Source: Carallia brachiata (taxonomy: Eukaryota; Streptophyta; Magnoliopsida; Malpighiales; Rhizophoraceae). Taken from it: a stretch of 64,000 bases of DNA. Location of the stretch: contig JADCRB010000106.1 in assembly GCA_021464245.1 (NCBI GenBank), positions 1,086,138 through 1,150,137 on the forward strand, in the 5' to 3' direction. A program made the translations under genes and the position numbers. The notes beneath the pieces were generated by a model. It was not told the origin of the DNA. It saw nothing but the letters and a program-made list of their open reading frames with translations, and ran no database searches. Below are positions 43,734-54,700 of the stretch, one piece after another; positions within the stretch are counted from its first letter, which is position 1; the number at the start of each line of letters is the position of its first letter.

Positions 43734-43924
43734 TCCCACCCTCTCCCCTCAAATCACTTTTCCAACTTTTCTTGAGCTAGCTAGAGAGGCTAGTTTGCGG
43801 GCTTGGTAATGCCTAAGTTGAGCCCTGCACAAGAAGTTGGATTGTTGCGTAATGTGTTTGGGGAGGCCCGCAATGAGGAACCCCCGACAGCACGCTTGCA
43901 TTGGGCACTGGGGAGGTTAGGTGT

Positions 43925-44640
43925 TGGACCCTCGAGTAAAGAGCCCGATTGAGTTGTTGGCACATTGCACGGACTCGTAGAACGGGCATGGACGTGGAAA
44001 TGGGCTGGGCATAAGCAAGGTGATGGGAAAATCGACTAAGGCATTGGTCACCGAAGAAGGCTTGAAAAGGGCCAATGAATGGATTGTTGGCAACTTGCAC
44101 CAACTCTTTGAATGGGCATGTCCTGGCCATGTCAGCAAGCAAGGTGATGGGAAAATCGGCCGGTCATAAAACTGAGCAAGGAATGGATTGTTGGCACCTC
44201 AGATTGGCTCTAGTTGAATGGGCGTTGACATGGGCTGGGCATGTCCACAAGCAAGGTGATGGGAAAATCGGCGAAGGCATTGGCCACTGAAGAAGGTTTG
44301 AAAACGGCCAAAGAATGGATTGTTGGCAACTTACACCAACTCGCTGAATAGGCATGTGCTGGGCATGTCAGCAAGCAATGTGACAGGAAAATTGGCCGCC
44401 ACATGAAAACGTCCAAACAATGGATTGCTGACAACTTGTACCAAATCGTTGAATGGGCATGCGCTGGGCTTGTCAGCAAGCAAGGTGATGGGAAAATCAG
44501 CCAACGCATGAAAACTGCCAAGGAATGGATTGTTGGCACCCTGCACCAACTCGTCGAGTGGGCGTGGACATGGGCTGGGCATGTCAACAAGGAAGGTGTT
44601 GCTAACTTTAGCCAAGGTACTAGCCACCAAAGGGGGATTC
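43925..44640 (+). repeat. IGS subrepeats, ~105-124 bp
   Basis: About six units contain GCAAGGTGATGGGAAAATC (starts near 44,022, 44,145, 44,258, 44,382 (variant), 44,487 and a decayed one near 44,597), followed by AAGGAATGGATTGTTGGCA and GAATGGGCATG. Spacing is 105-124 bp. Such arrays in plant IGS are often enhancer or spacer-promoter repeats; that role is inference here. Confidence 0.88.
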
Positions 44641-45089
44641 GAAAATACAAAGGAATAGACTCAGAGCTCACTTGGCTCCGCACATGCTGCTGCCAGCATG
44701 GGAGGTTAGCACGGGAGGCCAGTGAGGCAGACTAGCAAGGGATGTTAGCCGGGTAAGCACCCTAACCGTTGCGCCGCACAACACACTTGACAGTTGCATG
44801 GGGTGGCAGTGAGGAGGTTAGGCCCTAGTCCCTCGTCCAAAGAGCACGATAGAGTTGATGCCACCTTGCACCAACTCCCTTGCACCGACCCGTTGAATCA
44901 GCAAGCGAGGCTACGGGAAGATTGCCAAGGCATTAGCCACCTGATCGAGCTTAAAAAACAGCCAAGGAATAGACTAAGAGCATGCTTAGCCCCGAACAGG
45001 TTGCTGCCCGCAAGCATGCTCCGCACACTTTGTTGCCCCACAAGGGAGGTTAACAAAAAGGTAGGAAGGCACCCGAGTAAGGGAGGGAG

Positions 45090-45960
45090 ACTAGCAGCGC
45101 GACGTGCCGCGCGTAGCATGCCACTCGTCGGTCCAGCAGCATGCGCAGCATGTAGCACGCGGGTGGGAGCAGATCGCATGCACACTGTTCTGCACGTCCG
45201 CCCAGCAGTGGCACGATGGGGGGAGCAGCTGGGACAAGCAGTGCGCACAGAACGGGCTAGGGGCAGCGGCACGCAAGCGCGGCGTGCTGCTCGTGCGCCC
45301 AGCAGCGCCCACAGTGAGCTTCTCGTCGGGCCAGCAGCGAGCTTGGGGGAGCAGCGTGCAAGGGCAGTGAGTCGTACGTCTAGCCAGGAGCGTGCACGGC
45401 GGCCTGGGGGAGCAACCCACTGCTTGTCTGGCCAGCAGTGAGCGCAGCGGGCTGGTGGGAGCAGCGCCCGTGGAGCGGGCTGGGGCAGCAGCGCGTGCAC
45501 TCTCGAGCTAGCAGTGCGTGCTGCGGGATAGGGGAAGCAGCGCGCTGTGGGGGGCCAGCACATGCGCACTGCATGCTGCGTGTTGTGTCGGCCGCACACG
45601 TGAGTAGTCCTTCCAATGAGTGCGTTGTGCGTCGGGGCTGCCGCGCGCGCACGCAGTCTTTTAGAGCGCGCACACAGTGACCAGAGCATCGGGCCTGCCG
45701 CCCGCGGGCAGTCCTCCCAGTGCGCTCGCCCAGCGAGCTGCGCGTAATGCCGGCTGCGCGCGCGCAGTCTTTTAGAGCGCACGTACAGCGACCTGCGCGG
45801 CAGGCCTGCCGCGCGCGCGTAGTCCTCCTATAGCACTCATTTCGCGTTGTGTCTACCGCGCGCGTGCAGTCCTTTAGAGAGCGCGAGGCCCACGAACTGC
45901 GCATTGGGCCTGCCGCGGGCGTGAGCGCACCGAGCTTCACGTCAGGCCAGCCACCCACGC
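45090..45960 (+). repeat. GC-rich IGS repeat zone
   Basis: Diverged repeats include GTCGGGCCAGCAGCGAGC (45,090-45,590) and GCGCGCAGTCTTTTAGAGCGC (45,640-45,900, about three to four copies). GC content and CpG density are much higher than in the surrounding sequence. Confidence 0.8.
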
Positions 45961-46171
45961 GTAGTCCTTGGACCACGCGCACAGTCCTCCCAGTGTGCTC
46001 TTAGATTCGGACATTACTCGGGCAATAGAATTGTCGTTCCACTCCACCTTTGCTCGAACTGAGCCTTTGTCCCTCTATAGCACAACTGCCATGCCCGTTT
46101 TGTTATCGGGCCCCCTACCATTTGGTTGGGTTCGTGCCATGCGTGCGGTCACTGGCATCGTGAAGTAATGC

Positions 46172-46514
46172 TACTTGGTTGATCCTGCTAGTAGTCATAT
46201 GCTTGTCTCACAGATTAAGCCATGCATGTGTAAGTATGAACTAATTCAGACTGTGAAACTGCAAATGGCTTAGTAAATCAGTTATGGTTTGTTTGATGGT
46301 ACCTGCTACTCGGATAACGTAGTAATTCTAGAGCTAATACGTGCAACAAACCCACTTCTGAAGGGATGGATTTATTAGATAAAAGGTCGACGCGGGCTCT
46401 GCCCGTTGCTCTGATGATTCATGATAACTCGACGGATCGCATGGCCAACATGCCGGCGACGCATCATTCAAATTTCTGCGCCTATCAACTTTCGATGGTA
46501 GGATAGAGGCCTAC
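46172..46514 (+). pseudogene. 18S rRNA gene, 5' 340 bases (interrupted)
   Basis: The start TACTTGGTTGATCCTGCTAG fits the invariant TACCTGGTTGATCCTGCCAG with two C-to-T changes. GTCATATGCTTGTCTCACAG, GGTACCTGCTACTCGGATAA and TCAACTTTCGATGGTAGGAT follow. It stops at GGCCTAC (46,514), where an LTR begins. Its missing continuation is not found after that element. Confidence 0.93.
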
Positions 46515-47387
46515 TGTTAGCCCATTGAACACTTGGCATGTAGGAGTTGGCGGCACCTTGCGCAATTCCTAGGATGGGACTTTGGAGTGGCTGGGCACTC
46601 CTTGAAGCAAGGTGAAAGCTGAGAGGATCAGCGTAGGCACGAGCCTACAAGCGGTCCCAGTGTGGACCAAGACTTGGGTTGGACAAGGATGCTGGGCTGC
46701 ATGTTTGTGGGCTCCATCAGATGGGCCATGGGCTTGGGCCAAGAGGCCCAAAACAAAGGACTGGGTCTTGGCCAAGTCTGGATGCACTGCGTGGCACTGC
46801 ATGGCACTACGTGGCACCGAGTCTCCTACGACGTGTGGAACGTGGGGACGTGCAGGTGTGGCTCTATCCGGGTGGCCGAGCATCGGGATAATGCTCATCA
46901 GATCGTGCATGGCAAAGGATCGTGGGTAGATAAGACTTATCGAGATCAAGTGATGGATGATCGTGGGAGATAAGGCTTATCAGGATCAAGTCATGGATGA
47001 GAACGTGGGAAGATGAGGTTATCAGCCACGATAGAGATCGTGGGGAGATAATGTTTATCTCCAAGCCCTAGATAGCTGGGGGTGTCAGCTATATATAGAC
47101 CCTATGGGTTGTCATTTGTACTCAGTGAAAGAGAGAAATCACTCAGAGAGAAAGAGAAACACTGTTGAGAGTTCAAGTGATTGTTCCTTTGTATTACATG
47201 AGTTAAGTAATAAAAGGTTGGGAAAGGTTCCCGTATATGCTCTTGTGCCTCTTTTGAGTGTGTGAGTTGTGTGCCTACTTACAAAGTTCTATTGTGCAAA
47301 TCGTTGTGTGTGCGGTTGGCTGAGACTAAGTGTGACTTAGTGCCATCACAAGGCAAAATTTTGGGTGAGAAAATTAGCCGTGTAACA
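46515..47387 (+). mobile_element. 5' LTR of gypsy element interrupting 18S
   Basis: 873 bp, TGTTAG...TAACA, immediately followed by a primer-binding site. It carries ~46-bp subrepeats of GATCGTGGGAGATAAGGCTT at 46,905-47,060. A TATA box is at 47,090. The end TTAGCCGTGTAACA is directly next to the primer site after two bases. Confidence 0.88.
47090..47098 (+). promoter_or_regulatory. LTR TATA box
   Basis: TATATATAG follows GGGGGTGTCAGC in the LTR and is conserved in the inverted LTR near 50,660. It is the probable Pol II promoter core of the element. Confidence 0.7.
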
Positions 47388-47389
47388 GC

Positions 47390-47401
47390 TGGTATCAGAG
47401 C
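47390..47401 (+). promoter_or_regulatory. Primer-binding site (initiator Met-tRNA)
   Basis: TGGTATCAGAGC begins two bases after the LTR end and is complementary to the initiator Met-tRNA 3' end. Confidence 0.9.
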
Positions 47402-47416
47402 AAAAAGGTTCGACCA

Positions 47417-48410
47417 ATGGCAGGTTGTTCGGGTCTTGATGCTGTACGTGAGCGCATAGCCAAGCTCTTTGAGGTACTCGGTAAACTTCTAGGGGCTGCA
47501 AATTTCACCGTGTTCCCAACGTTGGCGCTCCATGAGCAGTACATAATCGATCTACTGCGACAACAAGAGGTGGTGGCCTCTTCAAACACAGCTTTTCGGC
47601 TTGAGGAGTTGGCAGTAGAGATAGCCATCCTCAAGAAGGCTGTAGCCTCTCAACCAAGCGGCGGTGTTGTGGAGGGCTCGACCAAGATGAAGGTGCCAGA
47701 GCCAAAAGCCTTCGAGGGAGCGAGGGATGCCAAAGAGATCGAGAACTTTCTGTGGGATATGGAGCAGTACTTCAAAGCTGCTCGAGTTCCAGACAACGAG
47801 AAAGTCAATCTGACTAGCATGTATCTGGCCAAGGACGCCAAACTGTGGTGGCAGACTCAGTTGGATGACGATGCAAGTGTGGGCAAGGCTAAGATCGAGA
47901 TGTGGGAGAGCCTAAAGAAGGAGTTGAAGGGCCAGTTCTTGCCCTGCAACACGTCATGGGTTGCGAGGGAATCCTTGAAGAAGTTGAAGCAGAGTGGTAC
48001 TGTCGTGACTACGTGAAGGAATTCAGTTCCTTGATACTTGACATCCGCAACATGTCAGATGAGGACAAGCTTTTCAATTTCCTTTCTAGTCTACAACCCT
48101 AGGCTCAACTCGAGCTTAGAAGGCAGGGTGTGAAGGACCTTCCTTCAGCAATGGTTGCTACCGGTGGTTTAGTTGATTTTTGGATCAACAAGTCTCCTAA
48201 CTCTGATGTTGGAAACAGCCCAAAGACAAGGGCAAGAAGAAAAAGGAAGGCAAGAAGGATAAGCACAACGGTGGCGGCAAGGATAATGGCAAAGCCGTCT
48301 ACCAAGAACAAGGTAAAGGAAAAACTAACTCAGGTTGTTTCATATGTAATGGACCACACAGGGCCAAGGAGTGCCCCAAGTGAGAGAAGTTAAGTGCCAT
48401 AGTTGCTTAG
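47417..48410 (+). pseudogene. Gypsy (chromovirus-like) gag
   Basis: The frame of 199 residues starts MAGCSGLDAVRERIAKLFEV. A coiled-coil-like N-terminus (LRLEELAVEIAILKKAV type, residues ~60-80) precedes the Gag core PEPKAFEGARDAKEIENFLW and YLAKDAKLWWQTQL. Near 48,000 a frameshift moves to YVKEFSSLILDIRNMSDEDK and LFNFLSSLQP. A basic region and a knuckle of the CFICNGPHRAKECPK type follow near 48,330-48,385. One frameshift and one stop (after LQP) break it. Confidence 0.88.
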
Positions 48411-48967
48411 GAGAGTGGCCCCTCTTGTGTGAATCCTCTGCAGTTGGTGAGTGCTGTACAAGCTAGACGTGCCCCACAATCCAGCTTGATGTATGTAAAG
48501 ATCGGGTCCAGTAGTAAAGAGTTGATGGCGATGGCTGACACGGGTGCTGCCCACAACTTCGTGGCTGAGAGGATGGGGAAGTCACTGGGTCTAAAAGTCA
48601 CCAAGATCGGGAGTCGAATGAAGGCAGTCAACTTAGCAGCCTAGGAGGTGCTTGGCACGACATTGGGAGTGGAGGTAACTATGGACATTTGGTCTGGTAA
48701 GCTTAACTGCACTGTGGTTCCATTAGATGATTTTGATATCATACTGGGGGTTGATTTTCTTTGTGAGTGCAAAAGTTGCTCTGTTGCCTTACTTGGGTGG
48801 TCTCATGATCATGCACGAGGATCTTCCATGTTTCGTTCTTGGGACGTTCACTCCCTCCTCCAGTATTGGTGGGAAGTCGGGTGGTATGCTATCAGCTATG
48901 CAAGTGAAGTATGGACTGAAGAAGGGAGAAGTCACCTACCTTGCGGCTTTGATGAAGATCAAAGAAG
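48411..48967 (+). pseudogene. Gypsy protease
   Basis: MADTGAAHNFVAERM at 48,531-48,575 has the intact DTGA active site of a retropepsin. DDFDIILGVDFL near 48,725-48,760 is the second conserved half (ILGxDFL). A stop after NLAA (48,643) and a frameshift near 48,790 separate it from the polymerase. Confidence 0.88.
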
Positions 48968-49729
48968 GTGTTTGTTGCGGAGGTGCCTGACAGTGTAGCG
49001 GATCTGTTGGGAAAGTTCACTGACGTGATGCCTCCTGAACTCTCCAAGTGTCTTCCCCCGAGGCGTGCCACTAACCACAAGATCGATTTGGTGCCCAGTT
49101 CCAAACAACCAGCACAAGTCCCATATCGCATGAGTCTGCTGGAGTTGGTAGAACTAAGGAAGCAGTTGACGGAGTTGCTGGATGCAGGCCTAATTCAGCG
49201 CTCTAAAGCGCCATATGGTGCCCTAGTGTTGTTTAAGAGGAAACACGATGGCTCCCTGTGGATGTGTGTTGATTACAGGGCTCTGAACAAGGTGATGGTA
49301 AAGAGCAAGTACCCTATTCCATTGATATCGGACTTGTTTGACAGGTTAGCAAGAGCCACATACTTCACCAAGCTGGATTTGCGGTCTGGATATTGGCAAG
49401 TCAGGATTGCAGAAGGAGATGAGGGGAAAACCACGTGCATCACTCGCTATGGCCCCTACGAATTCTTGGTGATGCCATTCGGTTTGACTAACTCCCCTGG
49501 TACATTCTGTAATTTAATGAATGATGTGTTTCATGACTTTATTGATCATTTCGTGGTTGTATATCTAGATGATATTGTTGTGTATAGTGAGTCCTTGGAG
49601 GATCACTTGTCCCACCTGAGGTTGGTGTTGTCTAAGTTGAGAGAGCGCCAATTGTATGTGAAAAATGAAAAAAGTGAGTTCGCCCGACGTGAGATAATGT
49701 TCTTTGGGCATAGGGTGAGTCGAGGGTAA
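48968..49729 (+). CDS. Gypsy reverse transcriptase, open frame
   Basis: An uninterrupted 253-residue frame carries the RT fingers and palm: VPYRMSLLELVELRKQL, SKAPYGALVLFKRKHDGSLW, MCVDYRALNKV, YPIPLISDLFDRLARATYFT with KLDLRSGYWQVRIAEGD, VMPFGLTNSPGTFCNLMNDVF and the catalytic VVYLDDIVVYSESLEDHLSH with YLDD intact. It ends at a TAA just before the RNase H region (expected Q codon). It is the least damaged coding segment in the window, suggesting that this element is younger than the Tat-like ones. Alone it is only part of a polyprotein. Confidence 0.9.
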   Translation: MFVAEVPDSVADLLGKFTDVMPPELSKCLPPRRATNHKIDLVPSSKQPAQVPYRMSLLELVELRKQLTELLDAGLIQRSKAPYGALVLFKRKHDGSLWMCVDYRALNKVMVKSKYPIPLISDLFDRLARATYFTKLDLRSGYWQVRIAEGDEGKTTCITRYGPYEFLVMPFGLTNSPGTFCNLMNDVFHDFIDHFVVVYLDDIVVYSESLEDHLSHLRLVLSKLRERQLYVKNEKSEFARREIMFFGHRVSRG

Positions 49730-50345
49730 GTTAAAATGGACGAGAGAAAAGTCCAGGCAATAGTAGAGTGGGATGCCCCTACCAAAGTGTCTGAGTTGAG
49801 ATCCTTTCTTGGTTTGTCTAACTATTATAGGAAGTTCGTGCAGGGTTACTCCAAAAAGGTGGCCCCATTGACAGACTTACTCAAGAAGGATAAACCCTGG
49901 AGGTGGACCACAGATTGCCAAGAAGCTTTTGACAAGTTGAAGGCAGCGGTCTCCACGGAGCCGATCCTGAGGCTGCCTAATTTCGAGTTGCCTTTCAGTG
50001 TGCTAATTGATGCCTTAGACAAAATCATTGGAGGTGTGTTGGTGCAACAAGGCCACCCCATTGCCTATGAGAGCCAGAAACTTAATGATGCAGAGTAACG
50101 GTACTCAGCCCATGAGAACGAGATGTTGGCAGTGGTGCATTGCCTTCGCACATGGAGGGTGTATTTGCTGGGTACCAGGTTTGTGGTTCGGACCAACAAT
50201 GTGGCTAACACATTCTTTCATAATCAAAAGAAGCTTTCTGCACGACAGGCACGGTGGCAAGAGTTCTTGGCTGAGTATATTTTACTTGGGAACACAAGCC
50301 AAGAAGGCAAAATCAGGTGGCAGATGCCCTAAGTAGCCGACAAGT
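49730..50345 (+). pseudogene. Gypsy RNase H, truncated before integrase
   Basis: RT connection [19 protein letters not shown] and [13 protein letters not shown] leads to the RNase H core [20 protein letters not shown] (Asp position kept), [12 protein letters not shown], a TAA, then YSAHENEMLAVVHCLRTWR (Glu kept) and LLGTRFVVRTNNVANTFF. It ends near NQVADALSRRQVQE, where the frame needs a shift. Integrase and any chromodomain are missing. Confidence 0.88.
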
Positions 50346-50390
50346 GCAAGAGACGGTCAAAAACCCGAACCACTTGCCATTGGTTATCAT

Positions 50391-51003
50391 CCAAAATTTC
50401 GCCTTGTGATGGCACTAAGTCACACTTAGTCGTAGCCAACTGCACACACAGAAGGATTGCACAATGGAACTTTATAAGTAGGCACACAACTCATACATTC
50501 AAAAGAGACACAAGAGCATATACGAGAACCTTTCCCAACCTTTTATTACTTAACTCAAGTAATACAAAGGAACAATCACCTGAACGCTCAACAGTGTTTA
50601 ACTCTTTCTCTCTTAGTGATTTCTCTTTCACTGAGTACAAATGACAACCCGTAGGGTCTATATATAGCTGACACCCCCAGCTATGTAGGTCTTGGCGATA
50701 AACATTATCTCCCCACGATCTCTATCGTGGCTGATAACCCTCATCTTCCCATGATCTCATCCATGACTTGATCCCGATAAGCCTTATCTCCCACGATCAT
50801 CCATCACTTGGTCTCGATAAGCCTTATCTACCCACGATCCTTTGCCATGCACGATCTGAGGAGCATTATCCAAATGCTCGGCCAACCAGATAAAGCTACA
50901 CCCGTACATCCCCACGTTTCACATGTCGTAGGAGATCGGTATCACGCAGTGCCTTGCAGTGCCATGTACTGCCATGCAAACTTGGCCAAGACCCATTCCT
51001 GTG
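50391..51003 (-). mobile_element. Inverted partial LTR of the same gypsy family
   Basis: The reverse complement matches 46,755-47,368 of the 5' LTR including TATA box and subrepeats, with scattered substitutions. Both LTR ends are missing. A normal element has direct LTRs, so this orientation needs inversion or a second, opposite insertion. On the right it joins the satellite array at about 51,005. Confidence 0.87.
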
Positions 51004-51009
51004 TTTTCC

Positions 51010-51738
51010 AAAGCATATTCTTTCCCCACAATAGCATAAAAGGCGAGACGGCAACAACAAAGCATACTTTTTACACGCACGAGTATAAAAGGCAGGATGG
51101 CAACAACAAAGCATGCTCCTCACCCACAGGAGCAGAAAAAGCGAGAAGGGAACAACAACAAAACCAGACTCCTTGCCCACACGAGTATAAAAGGCAGGAT
51201 GGCAAAAACAACAAAAGCATGCTCCTTGCTCGTAGGAGTATAAAAGGCGAGACGGCAATAGCAAAGCCAACTCCTTGCCCGCATGAGTATAAAAGGTGAG
51301 ACGACATTAGCAAAGCATACTCCTTATCTGCACAAGAATAAAAGGCAAGACGACAATGACAACAAAATCAGACTCCTTGCTCAAACGGATATAAGAACGA
51401 GATAGTAACAACAACAAAAGTAGACTCTTTGCAGACATCAATATAAAAGGTGAAAGGTACAATAACAATAGTTTAATCCTTACCCGCACAAGTATAAATG
51501 GCAAGATGGTAAGAACAGCAAAACAGATTCGTAGCCCATGCGAGTTTAAAGGCTAGACAACAAAAACAACAAATGCAGACTCCTTACCCACAAGAGTATG
51601 AAAGGCGACAATCACAACAACAAAAGTATACTCCTAGCCTGCTGGAATATAAAGGGCAAGACGGCAAGAACAACAAAACCAGAGTCCTTGCCTACGCGAA
51701 GATAAAAGGTGAGACGACAACAACAGCAAAAGTAGACT
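51010..51738 (-). repeat. ~53-bp array, reverse orientation
   Basis: About 14 units in the GAGTATAAAAGGC orientation follow the inverted LTR directly. The first is partial (CCACAATAGCATAAAAGGCG). Confidence 0.9.
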
Positions 51739-54700
51739 CTTTTATACTCATGTAGGCAAGAAGTATGCTTTGTTGTTGCCGTCTCATTTTTGTATTCTTG
51801 CGGGCAAGGAGTCTACTTTTGTTGTTGTTGCGGTCTTACCTTTTACACTCTAGTGGGCTAGAAGTCTACTTTGTTGTTGCTACTGTCTCACTTTTAGTAC
51901 CTGTGTAGGTGAGGAATATGCTTTAGTTGTTGTGCTTTCAGCCCTTTACACTCTTGCAGGCAAGGAGTCTGGTTTTGTTGTTGTTGTTGTCCCGCCTGTT
52001 ATGGTCATGCTAGTAAAGAGTCTGGTTTTGTTGTTGTTGTTGTCTCACCTTCTGTACTCGTGCGAGCACGGAGTATTCTTTTGTTGTTGTACTTTTCGCT
52101 TTTTATACCCTTGTGGAAAAGGAGTCTAGTTTTGCTATTGTTGTCGTCTTGCCTATTATACTCGTGTGGGCAAGGAGTATACTTTTGTTGTTGTACTTTT
52201 CGCTCTTTATATGCTTTTGGGCAGGGAGTCTACATTTGCTGTTGATGCCATCTCATCCTGACAACTGTGTGGGCAAAGAGTTTAGTTTTGTTGTTGATGT
52301 CGTCTCGCCTTTTATACTCAGGGGGTCGAGGAGTATACTTTTGCTATTGCACTTGTCACCTTTTATACTCTTGCAGCCAATTAGACTACCTTTTTTGCTG
52401 TTGTCGTCTTCGTATTCTAGACATGTATGGGCAAGGAGTCTGCTTTCCTATTGTTGCTGTCTCACCTTTTATACTCTTGTGGACAAAGTGTATGTTGTGT
52501 TGTTGTCGTCTTGCCTTTTATACTCGTGCAGGCAACGAATAAGCTTTAATGTTGCCTTCGCGCCTTTTATACTCATGCGGGTAAGAAGCATGCGTTGCTG
52601 TTCCCCCCTCGCCGTTTATACTCCTACAGGCAAGAAGCATGGTTTTGTTGTTGTTTGTCGTCTCACCTTTTATACTTGTACGGGTAAGGAGTCTGGTTTT
52701 GTTGCTGTTGTCGTTTCACCTTTTTTTCTCATGCGGGCAAGCAGCAAGCTTTGTTGTTGCCGTTTGGCCTTTTATAGTCGTGTGGGCAAGGAGTATGCTT
52801 TGTTGTTACCGTCTCGTCTTTTATACTCGAACGGATGAGGAGTATACTTTTGTTTTTATACTTGTCACCTTTGATACTCTTTAGGGAAAATATTCTAGTT
52901 CTGTTGTTGTTGTCGTCACGCCTTTTATACTCGGGTAGGCAAGGAATATGCTTTTGTTGTTGTGCTTTTTGCCTTTTTAAACTATTGCAGGCACAGAGTC
53001 TACTTTTGTTATTCTTGCCGCATAGCATTTTATACACGTGCAAGCAATGAGTCTGGCTTTGCTGTTGTTACCGTCTTCGCCTTTTATACTCGTGCAGCTG
53101 AGGAGTATACTTTCGTTGTTGTACCTTTCGACTTTTATACTCTTGCGGGTAAGGAGTCCACTTTTGTTGTTGTTGTCCTCTCGCCTTTTATACTCATGCA
53201 GGCTGGAAGTCTACTTTTGTTGTTTGTTGTTGCCTTGCCTTTATACTCGTAGAGGCAAGGAGTCTAGGTTTGTGGTTGTTGCAATCTCGCCTTTTATGCT
53301 AGTGCCAGCAAGCAATCGGCTTCATTGTTGTCGTCTTGCCTTTTGCACTTGGGCCGGCGAGGAGCATACTTTTGTTGTCGTACTTGTGGTCTTTTATACT
53401 CTTGCGGCAAGGAGTCTGGTTTTGTTATTATTGTTGTCTAGCTTTTTATACTCGTGAGGGCTATGCTTTTGCTTTGCAGTTGATACCGTCTCACCTTTTC
53501 TGCTCATGCAGGCAAGGAGGATACTTTTGATTTTGTACTTTTTGCCCTTTATATTCTTCCAGGCATGGAGTCTACTTTTGCTGTTGTTTTCGTATCGCCT
53601 TGTATACTCGTATGGGCTGGGAGTCTGCTTTTGTTGTTGTTGACGCCTTGCCTATTATACTCGTGTGGGCAGGGAGTATGCTTGTTTTGTCGTTGCGGTG
53701 TCACCTTTTATACTCGTACGGGCAAGAAGTCTAGTGTGTTGTTGTTGCCGTCGGGCCTTTTGTACTCGTGCGAGCAAGCAGCGTGGTTTGTTGTTACCAT
53801 ATTGCCTTTATACTCGTGTGGGCAAGGTACATGCTTTGTTGTTGCTGTCTTACTTTTTATACATGGGCGGGTGAGGAGTATACCTTCATTGTTGTACTTT
53901 TTGCATTTTATACTCTCGCAGGTAAGTAGTCTGGTTTTGTTGTGATTGCCTTCTCGCCTTTTATACTCGTGCAGGCAAAGAGTATACTTTTGTTGATATA
54001 CTTTTTGCCTTTTATACTCTTGCGCTCAAGGAGTCTACTTTTATTGTTGTTGCCATCTTGCCTTTTATGCTCGTGTGGCTAAGGAGTATACTTTTGTTAT
54101 TGTGCCTTTTGTCGTTTATACTCTTGCGGGCAAGGAGTCTGCTTTTATTGTTGTTGCCGTCTCGCCTTTCCTACTCGTGTGGGCTAGGAGTCTGCTTTGT
54201 TGTTTTTACCATCTCGACTTTCATATCCGTGCGGGCAAGGAGTTTGCTTTTGTTGTTGTTACTGTCTCGCCTTTTATACCCATGCAGGCAACGAGTCTAG
54301 TTTTGTTGTTGTTGCCCTCTTGCCTTTTATACTCATGCGGGAAAGGAGTGTGCTTTTGTTATTGTTGTTGTCTCACGTTCTATACTCGTGCGGGCTAGGA
54401 GTGTGCTTTGTTGTTGTTGTTGTCTCGCCTTTTATACTCATGCGGGCAAAGAGTATACTTTTGTTGTTGTACCTTTTGCCTTTTATACACTAGCGAGCAA
54501 AGAGCATGCTTTTGTTGTTGTTACTATCTCACCTTTTACACCCGTGTAGGCAAGGAGTTTGGTTTTGTTGTTGTTGTCATCATGCCTTTTATGATCGTGT
54601 GGGCAATGAGTGTGCTTTACTATTGCCGCCTCACCTTTTATATTCATGCGGGCAAGGAGCGTTCCTTTGTTAATGTTGTCGTCAAACCTTTTATACTTGT

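Larger units (their letters stand above)
43734..46171 (+). other. rDNA intergenic spacer (IGS) with external transcribed spacer
   Basis: The spacer lies between the 26S end and the next 18S start. It holds two subrepeat zones (separate entries), a GGAGGTTAG-rich middle and a final ~200 bp that should be the 3' ETS. The usual plant Pol I start TATATAGGGG is not found; CCTCTATAGCAC near 46,073 is the nearest, and I do not call it a promoter. No protein gene is supported; long frames near 44,800-45,980 are GC-rich artefacts. Confidence 0.85.

Noticed and set aside
44794..45982. Frames of 200-294 codons in the IGS
   Set aside because: GC-rich sequence has few stops; composition is Ala/Arg/Ser-rich in several overlapping frames on both strands, and the region is rDNA spacer.
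46060..46090. RNA polymerase I promoter at CCTCTATAGCAC
   Set aside because: It lacks the TATATAGGGG-type core and lies too close to the 18S start for a usual plant 5' ETS; no support beyond a short TATAG.
46612..46973. 103-105-codon overlapping frames at the start of the gypsy LTR
   Set aside because: They are inside the LTR U3 region, open in three frames on the plus strand and one on the minus strand, with no domain.
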